Below are positions 1 through 6,652 of a stretch of 10,513 bases of DNA, piece by piece. The notes beneath the pieces are model-generated. The model was not told where the DNA came from, searched no databases, and saw nothing but the letters and a program-made list of their open reading frames with translations. The stretch covers positions 1 to 10,513 of the forward strand of contig SAAR01000106.1 of NCBI GenBank assembly GCA_009916335.1, read 5' to 3'. The first letter of the stretch is position 1. Each line of letters begins with the position of its first letter. Made by a program: the position numbers and the translations under genes. The DNA is from Erysipelotrichia bacterium (GTDB taxonomy: Bacteria > Bacillota_I > Bacilli_A > Erysipelotrichales > Erysipelotrichaceae).

Positions 1-64
1 AATTGAAGCCATGTTACTTGAAGAAGTAGAAGGGGTAAAAGAAGTACGCGTTGCTAATGAATAG
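1..64 (+). CDS. 3' end of an unidentified protein (partial)
   Basis: The frame starting at base 2 reads IEAMLLEEVEGVKEVRVANE and stops at TAG 62-64; the gene begins outside the window. It is the only gene on the + strand. Support for its being real is the open frame to the window edge plus a hairpin and T-run immediately after its stop codon, as expected for a gene end. The acidic tail ending in EGVKEVRV is too short to assign to a family; it faintly resembles the end of small alpha/beta domains with a 'GVxxVxV' strand, but I do not identify it. It converges on yunB, with only nine bases between the two stop codons. Confidence 0.6.
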   Translation, partial: IEAMLLEEVEGVKEVRVANE

Positions 65-85
65 CCAATCAGGCTATTCATTTTT
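56..85 (+). terminator. Intrinsic terminator of the + strand gene tail
   Basis: A perfect 11-bp stem, AATGAATAGCC (56-66) with GGCTATTCATT (72-82), closes on the 5-base loop AATCA. The T-run at 81-85 (TTTTT) overlaps the 3' arm. The stem contains the stop codon of the + strand gene (62-64) and the stop codon of the convergent yunB (74-76). On the minus strand the stem is not followed by a T-run, so it should act mainly for the + strand gene, although the yunB transcript would also carry the hairpin at its end. Confidence 0.8.
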
Positions 86-781
86 ATTTGCATTGCCAAT
101 CGTTGTTGTATAAGCTGGAATATCCCCTTGAATAACTTGCACAACAAGTGGAATGGTTTCTGTAAAGGAAATATCTTGCTTAGCGATTGCGGTAATCGCT
201 TTTGCATGAATATTTAAGTTAAGATTAATCGTGATTAACGAATTGTTAATTCCATACGGCTCACTTTTTACTTCCAAATCACCATCTGTATAATGCAGCA
301 TGCGTATGGTTACCTTAAAGCGATACCCATAATTTTCTAAAAAGGCAATCCCACTTAAATATCCAATCGGTATTTCATAAATAACACCATCATCAAAAAG
401 CACTTCTTTTAATAAGGGATCTACTTCACCATTCTCAGCTGCTTCTAAAGAATTATCGACGATATCCAATGCACCATATAAAATATCATTTAATTTCTTT
501 GTATCATATTCAACACCAATCACTTCGTGTTGATCATTATAGCGATATATAATGAGTTCACTTGCGTCATAGTTTAATTGTCCTAGCACTTTTTGTGCTA
601 GCATAGAAATCGCATCGTTACTTTTTTGTACAGCTAATGCCATTAACTGTGGTTTTAACATCTCATTTGCTCGATGAACAAATAAAAATGTGCAAGAAAT
701 AAAAAGAAGTAAGATAATAGAAAGACGTAGCTTATATTTCCTTTTCAATGTTAGTTTGATACAATAACACCTCTTTACCAC
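74..781 (-). CDS. yunB: YunB-like sporulation protein
   Basis: This 235-residue protein matches the YunB family, which in Bacillus is made in the mother cell under sigma-E and is needed for normal spore formation; its biochemical role is not settled. A very basic N-terminus (KRKYKLR) precedes one membrane segment at about residues 19-36, so most of the protein would lie outside the membrane. Family-like features are the IPIG motif at 137-140, the GINN stretch at 177-180 (GINQT-like in Bacillus) and the C-terminal IPLVVQVIQGDIPAYT at 210-225 (like 'PIAETVIVGxVPxTY'). It overlaps the 3' end of yunC by 50 bases, so the two are surely co-transcribed. The start is uncertain: GTG at 781 gives the full frame but has no good ribosome site. 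An in-frame TTG at 748 would give MKRKYKLR, while the nearest good site (AGAGGTG, 768-774) lies about 19 bases before it. Confidence 0.8.
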   Translation of the reverse strand: MVKRCYCIKLTLKRKYKLRLSIILLLFISCTFLFVHRANEMLKPQLMALAVQKSNDAISMLAQKVLGQLNYDASELIIYRYNDQHEVIGVEYDTKKLNDILYGALDIVDNSLEAAENGEVDPLLKEVLFDDGVIYEIPIGYLSGIAFLENYGYRFKVTIRMLHYTDGDLEVKSEPYGINNSLITINLNLNIHAKAITAIAKQDISFTETIPLVVQVIQGDIPAYTTTIGNANKNE

Positions 782-1037
782 TCATACCGATTTGATACCC
801 TAATTTTCTTGCCTTTTCATTCATCATTACTACATTAGATGTTAATAATTGTTCAAAGCTATGACTTTGCGACATAATAAAAACACAGGAACTTTTTGTC
901 ATCTTGTCAACTGCAAAAATATTCCCGACTAAAATACATTTTGTACTAGAAATAATATATACATTTTGTTTTGGTAAAATCATTAACATGCCGATAAACT
1001 GTTTATTCGCTAAACGTATCGTCTTCCACTCTAACAT
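732..1037 (-). CDS. yunC: YunC-like DUF1805 domain protein
   Basis: A 101-residue protein of the YunC/DUF1805 family, the usual size for that family. Function is not known. It shows LPKQN at residues 21-25, a central strand region (KCILVGNIFAVDKM, 33-46) that corresponds to the family's 'GYIxCGxxDV' segment, and the conserved C-terminal GMSGKEVLL (84-92). An in-frame ATG exists at 1055, but the start at 1037 is preferred because GGGGGAG lies five bases upstream and the resulting length matches the family. It heads a two-gene unit with yunB; yunB and yunC also carry adjacent names in Bacillus subtilis, so the association is not random. The gene is separated from ktrA by a strong terminator, implying its own promoter. 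The cysteine of the 'CG' pair appears shifted here, so the core motif is slightly divergent. Confidence 0.82.
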   Translation of the reverse strand: MLEWKTIRLANKQFIGMLMILPKQNVYIISSTKCILVGNIFAVDKMTKSSCVFIMSQSHSFEQLLTSNVVMMNEKARKLGYQIGMSGKEVLLYQTNIEKEI

Positions 1038-1042
1038 CTTTA

Positions 1043-1049
1043 CTCCCCC
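1043..1049 (-). promoter_or_regulatory. Ribosome binding site fixing the yunC start
   Basis: GGGGGAG on the minus strand lies five bases before ATG 1037. The alternative ATG at 1055 lies upstream of this site and would place it inside the coding region, so 1037 is the better start. Confidence 0.75.
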
Positions 1050-1078
1050 ATTCACAGTATATGATGCAAAGGATAAAA

Positions 1079-1110
1079 AATGTATGCTCTACTTTCCGTT
1101 TTACAAGAAA
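1079..1110 (-). promoter_or_regulatory. Candidate sigma-E-type promoter of yunC-yunB
   Basis: The minus strand reads CATACATT at 1086-1079, a full match to the sporulation sigma-E -10 consensus CATACANT, about 42 bases before the yunC start. The upstream region (TTGTAAAA, about 1099-1106) is only a weak match for the sigma-E -35 element, and spacing is slightly short. The position between the ktrA terminator and yunC, and the known sigma-E control of yunB in Bacillus, favour it. A TATACT at 1056-1061 is an alternative sigma-A -10 but sits too near the ribosome site and has no -35 partner. Confidence 0.4.
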
Positions 1111-1126
1111 AGAAAACACTAACAAT

Positions 1127-1157
1127 AAAAAACTGTATGCACATGATGTGCATACAG
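1127..1157 (-). terminator. Intrinsic terminator of ktrB-ktrA
   Basis: On the minus strand CTGTATGCACA pairs perfectly with TGTGCATACAG (11-bp stem, 1133-1143 with 1147-1157) around the loop TCA, followed directly by six T residues (1132-1127). It lies seven bases after the ktrA stop codon and separates the potassium operon from yunC-yunB. Confidence 0.92.
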
Positions 1158-1164
1158 CATCAAC

Positions 1165-1836
1165 TTATTTTTCTAAGAAATCTAATTTCGTAAAACGATC
1201 TGCATCAGAAATAATTAACAAATGATCATTGTCGGATAATTCATAGTTAGGTGAAGGGGTAACATCAAGATGATTGTCCTCATGTCTAATGCCTAAGATA
1301 TTGATATTGAATTTATTTCGAACATCTAATTTTACTAGGGTATTCCCAATCCAGCTTTTAGGCACTGCCACTTCTACAATTGAATATTCATCATCAATAT
1401 CAACCATATCAATAATATACTTATTTAAAAGTCCCTTTGCAATTTCTACACCCATTTCCTTTTCAGGACGAACAACACGATCTGCCCCTACTTTTTCTAG
1501 GATTTGTTTATATGATTTATTTTTAGCTTTTGCGACAATGTATGGAATACCTAATTCTTTTAAATTCAGTACGCATAAAATACTTTCCTCTAAATGTGAA
1601 CCAGTGGATACAATCGCCACATCACAATCATCGACTCCTGCATTTTTTAACACATTAATATCCGTAATATCTCCTTGTATTGCAACACTAACAATATCTG
1701 CCATACGCTGTACACATTCCATATCCTTATCAATAGCGATGACTTCGCAGTTATATTTACTCAATGTTTTCGATACGGTACTACCAAAAATACCTAACCC
1801 TAATACTGCATATTGTCGATTTAAACTACTTTTCAT
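1165..1836 (-). CDS. ktrA: KtrA/TrkA-type potassium channel regulatory subunit (RCK protein)
   Basis: This 223-residue cytoplasmic protein is the size of Bacillus KtrA. It forms the RCK ring that gates the KtrB pore in response to bound ATP or ADP and, in many Firmicutes, is inhibited by c-di-AMP at the C-terminal domain. The RCK_N Rossmann fold is shown by AVLGLGIFG (10-18, GxGxxG) and AIDKD (34-38), where D36 ends the second strand and would contact the nucleotide ribose. The RCK_C domain runs from about 145 to the end (YSIVEVAVPKSWIGNTL). The start at 1836 is chosen because GGAG lies six bases before this ATG; an in-frame TTG at 1857 lacks such a site. It follows ktrB by 52 bases with no terminator between them and is the last gene before the hairpin at 1127-1157. 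Confidence 0.93.
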   Translation of the reverse strand: MKSSLNRQYAVLGLGIFGSTVSKTLSKYNCEVIAIDKDMECVQRMADIVSVAIQGDITDINVLKNAGVDDCDVAIVSTGSHLEESILCVLNLKELGIPYIVAKAKNKSYKQILEKVGADRVVRPEKEMGVEIAKGLLNKYIIDMVDIDDEYSIVEVAVPKSWIGNTLVKLDVRNKFNINILGIRHEDNHLDVTPSPNYELSDNDHLLIISDADRFTKLDFLEK

Positions 1837-1842
1837 ACTTTT

Positions 1843-1846
1843 CTCC
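1843..1846 (-). promoter_or_regulatory. Ribosome binding site fixing the ktrA start
   Basis: The minus strand reads GGAG, then six bases (AAAAGT), then ATG 1836. The in-frame TTG at 1857 would lie upstream of this site and would add seven residues (MQEMEKS) not expected for the family. Confidence 0.7.
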
Positions 1847-1888
1847 ATTTCTTGCAAACACGCATTACTATCTTTTTATTAAACATCA

Positions 1889-3277
1889 TTAACCAACCAT
1901 GATATGTCCTTCCGCATAATGAATGGTATCTGACTTACAATCTTCTTTCACAATCGACATAATAAATGTCATAATTCCTATTCTTCCAACAAACATTAAC
2001 ATAATAATGATCAGTTTTCCACCGATACTTAAAAAAGGTGTGATGCCTAATGTCAAGCCGACAGTGGCTAAGGCACTAGTAGCCTCAAAACAAATTTCCA
2101 TGAAACTAAACTTATCAGTGATGGATAATATGAAAATACCACTGAATAACACAACAAGGTTAATTGCCATAATCGTTGTTGCTCGTACAATAATATCACG
2201 AGAAATATGACGGTTGAACACATTGGTTCGCTGCTTTCCTCGTAAACTTCGAATGACACAGATTAAAATAACCGCAATCGTTGTTGTTTTAATACCACCT
2301 GCTGTTCCTCCTGGAGAACCACCGATAAACATACAGATAATACTGATTAATTGTGATGACATATGTCCCTGTTCAAAAGGAATAGAAGCAAATCCAGCTG
2401 TTCTTAAGGTAATAGATGAAAATAGTGCATTCATAATCTGATTTGGTAAACTCATATTACCAAGGGTAGCAGGATTATTATATTCCATTATGAAAAACAT
2501 AATCGCTGGTACAAAGATTAAAATAGCAGACATAATCAAAACAATTTTTGTATGTAAAGTTAATGAACTTAAAAAATGTTTAAAATTTACTTTTTTCTCT
2601 TTCCACAATTGTACTTTGTCATGAACATCAAACCACACCACAAAACCTAATCCACCTAATACGATTAAAAGCATGACGACAACACATACGACCACATTGG
2701 TATTATAAGGGATTAAACTTGTTGCTGTTAAGTTATCAAAGCCTGCATTACAGAAAGCAGATACTGCAATAAAGATAGATTTAAAAGTCCCTTCTAAAAT
2801 ACCAAAGCGAGGAACAAATACACTCATTAAAATAAAAGCACCTAATCCCTCTAATACTAAAACATATTTTAAAATACCTTGCAAAAACTTTTTAAAGTTT
2901 AAAATATTACTTTGATTTAACATTTCCTTAATTGCTATTTTATCAGTCATCGACAACCTTGTACGCAAGATTAACATAAAAGTGGCTACTAATGTCATCA
3001 AACCAATCCCACCAATCTGCATTAAACATAATAGTACAAATTGTCCAAAATGATTAAATTGTTCGATCGTTACAGTGGTTACTAACCCTGTTACGCAAGT
3101 TGCACTTGTCGCTGTAAATAATGCATCAACAAAATTTAAAAACTGTCCATCATGATTAGCGATAGGTAAACTTAATAAAATCGCACCGATTAAAATAACC
3201 CCTAAAAAACTAACAGCGATACGGCGTGCTGGTGGTGCATTTTTAAGCAATATTTTTTTGCGTATTTTTTTTATCAT
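1889..3277 (-). CDS. ktrB: KtrB potassium uptake channel subunit (TrkH/KtrB family)
   Basis: A 462-residue integral membrane protein that forms the K+-conducting (often Na+-coupled) pore of the KtrAB system. The four M1-P-M2 repeats are visible by their pore loops, each with the selectivity-filter glycine: TSATCVTGL (57-65), SAFCNAGF (173-180), SITLRTAGF (288-296) and SALATVGLTLG (401-411). The glycine-rich GGSPGGTAGGIKTT (319-332) follows the third pore, and GRIGIMTF (431-438) lies near the C-terminus; both are family hallmarks. The basic N-terminus (KKIRKKILLK) is cytoplasmic. ATG 3277 is preceded by GAGGGG at four bases. It is first in the ktrB-ktrA operon and is separated from rubrerythrin by a terminator. 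No key residue is missing; Bacillus KtrB is about 445 residues. Confidence 0.95.
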   Translation of the reverse strand: MIKKIRKKILLKNAPPARRIAVSFLGVILIGAILLSLPIANHDGQFLNFVDALFTATSATCVTGLVTTVTIEQFNHFGQFVLLCLMQIGGIGLMTLVATFMLILRTRLSMTDKIAIKEMLNQSNILNFKKFLQGILKYVLVLEGLGAFILMSVFVPRFGILEGTFKSIFIAVSAFCNAGFDNLTATSLIPYNTNVVVCVVVMLLIVLGGLGFVVWFDVHDKVQLWKEKKVNFKHFLSSLTLHTKIVLIMSAILIFVPAIMFFIMEYNNPATLGNMSLPNQIMNALFSSITLRTAGFASIPFEQGHMSSQLISIICMFIGGSPGGTAGGIKTTTIAVILICVIRSLRGKQRTNVFNRHISRDIIVRATTIMAINLVVLFSGIFILSITDKFSFMEICFEATSALATVGLTLGITPFLSIGGKLIIIMLMFVGRIGIMTFIMSIVKEDCKSDTIHYAEGHIMVG

Positions 3278-3300
3278 ATAACCCCTCGACCTTTACCTAG

Positions 3301-3333
3301 ATTATATTCTACACGTTTTTATTTTTTTTACAA
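3301..3333 (-). promoter_or_regulatory. Candidate ktrB promoter
   Basis: A perfect -10 box TATAAT lies at 3301-3306 on the minus strand, giving an expected transcript start about 17 bases before the ktrB ATG. The nearest -35-like hexamer, TTGTAA (3328-3333), is 21 bases upstream of the -10, longer than usual; at the ideal 17 bases there is only an A-run. The leader is too short to hold a c-di-AMP (ydaO) riboswitch, a known control of potassium uptake genes elsewhere. Confidence 0.5.
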
Positions 3334-3373
3334 TACATAAAAGCAAATACCTAATAGAAACAGAAATACTTAT

Positions 3374-3405
3374 AAAAAAAGTCAACCTATTGTACACAGG
3401 CTGAC
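3374..3405 (-). terminator. Intrinsic terminator of rubrerythrin
   Basis: On the minus strand GTCAGCCT (3405-3398) pairs with AGGTTGAC (3388-3381) in an 8-bp stem with one G-U pair, around a 9-base loop, followed by seven T residues (3380-3374). It begins about ten bases after the rubrerythrin stop codon. Confidence 0.88.
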
Positions 3406-3414
3406 CTATCTTTA

Positions 3415-3951
3415 TTAATAATTTTCGTTTAATACTTCAAAGTATTTTTGTTCATGATCACACACTGGACATACATCAGGTGCTTCATTTCCTACATGAA
3501 TATGTCCACAGTTTGTACATAACCAAACTGTTTCACACTCTTTTTTGAATACAGAACCATCATTAATGTTATTTAACAATGCAACATATCTTTCTTCATG
3601 ATGCTTTTCAATTGCAGCAACACCTTCAAATAAAGCCGCAATATCATCAAATCCTTCTTCTTTTGCTTCTTTAGCAAATGTTGCATACATATCTGTCCAT
3701 TCGTAATTTTCACCAGCAGCAGCATCTTTTAAATTTTCTACTGTTGAAGGCATTCCATCATGTAACAACTTAAACCAAATTTTTGCATGTTCTTTTTCAT
3801 TTTTAGCTGTTTCTGCAAAAATGTTCCCAATTTGAACATAGCCATCTTTTTTTGCCTTAGAAGCATAGTAGTCATATTTGTTTCTAGCTTGTGATTCTCC
3901 AGCAAATGCACTCATTAAATTTTTTTCTGTTTTTGATCCTTTTAAATTCAT
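3415..3951 (-). CDS. rbr: Rubrerythrin
   Basis: A 178-residue cytoplasmic non-haem iron protein that reduces hydrogen peroxide to water with electrons from NADH oxidoreductases and rubredoxin, a standard oxidative-stress defence of anaerobes. The ferritin-like four-helix domain (about 1-135) carries the expected diiron ligands: E19 (FAGES), E52 and H55 (NEKEH), E95 and E98 (KEAKEEG), and E115 and H118 (IEKHH). The C-terminal rubredoxin-like FeS4 domain has C145-x2-C148 and C161-x2-C164 (CTNC and CPVC). ATG 3951 is preceded by AAAGGAG at nine bases. It is a single-gene unit with its own promoter(s) and terminator. Length, domain order and ligands are all typical; this is the classical form with the rubredoxin domain at the C-terminus, not reverse rubrerythrin. 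Confidence 0.97.
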   Translation of the reverse strand: MNLKGSKTEKNLMSAFAGESQARNKYDYYASKAKKDGYVQIGNIFAETAKNEKEHAKIWFKLLHDGMPSTVENLKDAAAGENYEWTDMYATFAKEAKEEGFDDIAALFEGVAAIEKHHEERYVALLNNINDGSVFKKECETVWLCTNCGHIHVGNEAPDVCPVCDHEQKYFEVLNENY

Positions 3952-3981
3952 ATTAAAATTCTCCTTTCAATTTCTATCTTT

Positions 3982-4010
3982 ATTAAAACATATTACACTC
4001 TTTTATTCAA
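3982..4010 (-). promoter_or_regulatory. Proximal sigma-A promoter of rubrerythrin
   Basis: On the minus strand TTGAAT (4010-4005) and TTTAAT (3987-3982) are separated by exactly 17 bases, a good vegetative promoter. The transcript would start near 3975, about 24 bases before the ATG and ahead of the AAAGGAG ribosome site (3961-3967). Confidence 0.65.
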
Positions 4011-4047
4011 CTAATTTACAAAACTGATACACCAACGTACACAATCT

Positions 4048-4063
4048 ATAGACACATGTCTAT
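4048..4063. repeat. 16-bp palindrome upstream of rubrerythrin (possible operator)
   Basis: ATAGACA at 4048-4054 and TGTCTAT at 4057-4063 form a perfect inverted repeat with two central bases. No T-run follows, so it is not a terminator. It lies about 38 bases upstream of the proximal rubrerythrin -35 box and downstream of the distal promoter, where a repressor or activator dimer could bind. It does not resemble a PerR or Rex box. The regulatory role is inference. Confidence 0.4.
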
Positions 4064-4095
4064 TCTATGCCTAAAGAGCAAAACTTTTCACTAAT

Positions 4096-4123
4096 TTTAT
4101 ACATAAAAGCATTGTTTTGACAA
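4096..4123 (-). promoter_or_regulatory. Distal sigma-A promoter candidate for rubrerythrin
   Basis: On the minus strand TTGTCA (4123-4118) and TATAAA (4101-4096) each match the consensus at five of six positions, with a 16-base spacer. The transcript would start near 4089 and carry a leader of about 140 bases that contains the palindrome at 4048-4063 and the proximal promoter. I see no terminator for the upstream c-di-GMP gene in this 207-base gap. Confidence 0.5.
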
Positions 4124-4158
4124 ACACTTCCCTCAATTAATAGCGTATATGCAAATCA

Positions 4159-6597
4159 TCATGTAGAAATTTTATCATCATCTTCTATTTGTTTTAGTTT
4201 AGAAATATTTCTAATTAAACAATAATAGATACTTGCCTCATCTTCCTTATAAGCATAATTGATTTCTTGTGAAATCCACATCATCTTTTTGTTTTTATCA
4301 TAAGCTCTAAACTCAATATATTCTCTTTCACCCCAATCTTTTGCATTATTATAAAAATGCATTACCCTTTCAATATCTTCAGCATATAAAACTTCATTAA
4401 TATTATCTGTTATTTCCTCTAAACCTTCTTGATTCACAAAACTACTGAAATAATCTTCATCTCCATTATGAATTAATATCTTTTTCTGTAAATGATCATG
4501 AACAACAAATTTAAAAATACAATCTTTAGAACAAGTGATAAAAGCATCTCTTTCTTGTTGCATACGTTGCATTTTAGTAACATCTTTAACAACCCCACAA
4601 AAGAATTTATGTCCATCTTGTGAATGTAGATAAAAAATTTGCAATTTTATCCATACCGTTTCATTGTTGTTTAACATATACCTAAACACTTCTTTTTCAC
4701 CTAATGAAAATGGATCTTGTGCTCTTTCAAACATCGCAATAAAACGTGGGAAATCTTCTTTTAAAGCATATTTAGCACCTTTTTTGTGAATTTCCATATA
4801 ACACTTCTTTAATAAATCATTAAAGTGATCATTCATTTTTATAATATTCACATTCCCTTTATAATAATCGTAGATGGCAATTCCACCAAACATCTTTTTA
4901 AGCAGTACTTCGCTAGTTAAATCGTTCGCTAATAATTCTTTTGTATTAATATCAAGGTAATCCTTTTTAACAATTCCCTCATACGAATATAATGCTTGCT
5001 TACTTAGCGATTCTTCAAATTCCTCTGCTTTTGCTGGTTGGTAATAGTAATACCCTTGTGCATAGCGACACCCAATCGCCAACAAATAATCCACTTGTTG
5101 CTTTGTTTCCACACCTTCTGCTAAAACATTCAGATCCATCCAATTAGCTAAATTGAAAATTGTTTCAATAATCCCTGTCCCTTTACGTCCATTATCCTTG
5201 TTTAAGTATAAAAAACGCATATCAATTTTTAAAGTGTCAATCTCTATATCTTTTAAAATATTCAATGAGGAATACCCACTACCAAAATCATCCATCATGA
5301 CACGAAAACCAACACTTCGTAAATTTTTAATAATATCTAGTAATTGCTCCGTATTATTTGCATAAACACTTTCTGTAATTTCTAATTTTATCATCCATAC
5401 TTCTAATTGATATTTTTTAAGCAAGTTAAGTAATGTTGAAACAATATCAATTTGAAATAAATCAACTCTGGAAACATTTAAAGAAATGGGCACAACACGA
5501 TAATTTTTATCTAACCATTTTCTTAAAAGGGCACAAGCTTTTTCCCAGATATACAAATCTAATTTTAAAATAAACCCATTATTTTCTAATACAGGGACAA
5601 AATCATTAGGTGGAATCATTCCTTGCTCATGATGATTCCATCTAACCAATGCTTCAAATCCGATGATTTTATTAGTTTCCATATGACATTGAGGTTGTAG
5701 ATAAAGAAGAAATTCATCATGATCAAGAGCATACTTCATATCCAACATCATCTGATGTTCTTTCTCTAGTTTATGTTTTAAGCTTTCATTATAATAGGCA
5801 ACTCTTGATGTATAGTGATTTTTTGCCGTATTAGCTGCAATGCCAGCTCGATCGCACATTAAAAAAACAGAAATATTTTCAGAACGAGAAATGGGATACA
5901 CACCAATAGATGGTAAAAAACCTGCTGCTACATCATTTTCAGTAACCGTTGAAATTAACTCTTTTTCAAATATTTTAATATCAATTTTACTTTTTGCTAT
6001 TAACATCACAAAATCATCATTACCTAAATAACCAGATACACCATTGCAGTAATCATTTACCTTTTTTAAATGAGATGCGATATGTTTTAATAAGATGTTC
6101 CCCTGTTCTTCCCCATACCAGTCATTGTATAGTTTGAAATGTTCAATATCAATATACAACAATAAAAAATCTTCACTTGGATTGTTTTCTAATATTTCCT
6201 CAGCCGACTGATAAAAAGCTCTGCTCGTATGCAATCCCGTTAATTCATTAACCTTTGCATCTATATCAAAACGTTGAAAATCATTATCTTGATTGGTAAA
6301 AACAATAATAATCGCATCTTCTACATTTCCCCACTTCATTCTAAAGGCAGTATAATGCAATGCTACATTAGAAACATCTACACACCCCTCAATTGACGTA
6401 CATTGTTTATTTAATTCTCTTAGTTCTTTAACAATACACTTTTTGCAAGGCGTGTTGAAAGCACAAAACAGTTCATAACACTTAGTATCATTTATATTTT
6501 TATCAAAAAATTTCGCAAAGTTGTCATTCATGTAAAGTATTTCATAATCATTGTCTATCACACAAACATAGGTATTCTTCAGATTACTTTTATTCAT
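4159..6597 (-). CDS. PAS - degenerate GGDEF - EAL - PAS - PAS protein (probable c-di-GMP phosphodiesterase)
   Basis: This 812-residue soluble signalling protein, with no membrane segment, probably hydrolyses c-di-GMP to pGpG. The N-terminal PAS domain (about 5-103) is cysteine-rich, with CYELFCAF..PCKKC at 40-54. The GGDEF domain (about 110-270) keeps DIEHFKLYND (150-159), but the active-site motif reads GNDDF (192-196) instead of GGDEF and there is no RxxD inhibitory site, so cyclase activity is unlikely; it may bind GTP as a regulator. The EAL domain (about 285-530) is complete: QPQ (301-303), E315 in FEALVRW, N374, E407 in LEITES, D436-D437 in MDDFGSGYSS, K457, E494 in AEGVET and Q514 in QGYYYYQP. 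Two PAS-like modules follow at about 560-680 and 686-802, an unusual position after the EAL domain. ATG 6597 has GAGGAG seven bases upstream. It is a single gene with its own promoter. Cyclase loss is inferred from the motif, not tested. Confidence 0.92.
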   Translation of the reverse strand: MNKSNLKNTYVCVIDNDYEILYMNDNFAKFFDKNINDTKCYELFCAFNTPCKKCIVKELRELNKQCTSIEGCVDVSNVALHYTAFRMKWGNVEDAIIIVFTNQDNDFQRFDIDAKVNELTGLHTSRAFYQSAEEILENNPSEDFLLLYIDIEHFKLYNDWYGEEQGNILLKHIASHLKKVNDYCNGVSGYLGNDDFVMLIAKSKIDIKIFEKELISTVTENDVAAGFLPSIGVYPISRSENISVFLMCDRAGIAANTAKNHYTSRVAYYNESLKHKLEKEHQMMLDMKYALDHDEFLLYLQPQCHMETNKIIGFEALVRWNHHEQGMIPPNDFVPVLENNGFILKLDLYIWEKACALLRKWLDKNYRVVPISLNVSRVDLFQIDIVSTLLNLLKKYQLEVWMIKLEITESVYANNTEQLLDIIKNLRSVGFRVMMDDFGSGYSSLNILKDIEIDTLKIDMRFLYLNKDNGRKGTGIIETIFNLANWMDLNVLAEGVETKQQVDYLLAIGCRYAQGYYYYQPAKAEEFEESLSKQALYSYEGIVKKDYLDINTKELLANDLTSEVLLKKMFGGIAIYDYYKGNVNIIKMNDHFNDLLKKCYMEIHKKGAKYALKEDFPRFIAMFERAQDPFSLGEKEVFRYMLNNNETVWIKLQIFYLHSQDGHKFFCGVVKDVTKMQRMQQERDAFITCSKDCIFKFVVHDHLQKKILIHNGDEDYFSSFVNQEGLEEITDNINEVLYAEDIERVMHFYNNAKDWGEREYIEFRAYDKNKKMMWISQEINYAYKEDEASIYYCLIRNISKLKQIEDDDKIST

Positions 6598-6652
6598 AAA
6601 TCGGCTCCTCGTTCACTATACTATAAGGCAATCATTAAGTACATATGGTTAT

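Noticed and set aside
1..64. Heavy-metal-associated or other ferredoxin-like domain end for the partial gene
   Set aside because: Only 20 residues are visible; the EGVKEVRV similarity is too short to support an assignment.
1274..1882. Long open frame (about 200 codons) on the + strand opposite ktrA
   Set aside because: It is antisense to a confidently assigned gene, lacks a ribosome site and has a low-complexity S/T/I-rich product typical of the reverse of AT-rich coding DNA.
3278..3373. Possible c-di-AMP (ydaO) riboswitch ahead of ktrB
   Set aside because: Predicted leader is only about 17 bases and the whole gap is AT-rich without the conserved riboswitch core.
3968..4047. PerR or Rex operator at rubrerythrin
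   Set aside because: No TTATAATnATTATAA-like or TTGTGAnnnnnnTCACAA-like sequence could be found around the promoters.
4071..4112. A 13-codon minus-strand frame (MLLCIKLVKSFAL) in the rubrerythrin leader
   Set aside because: No ribosome binding site and too short to distinguish from chance; it also overlaps the distal -10 box.
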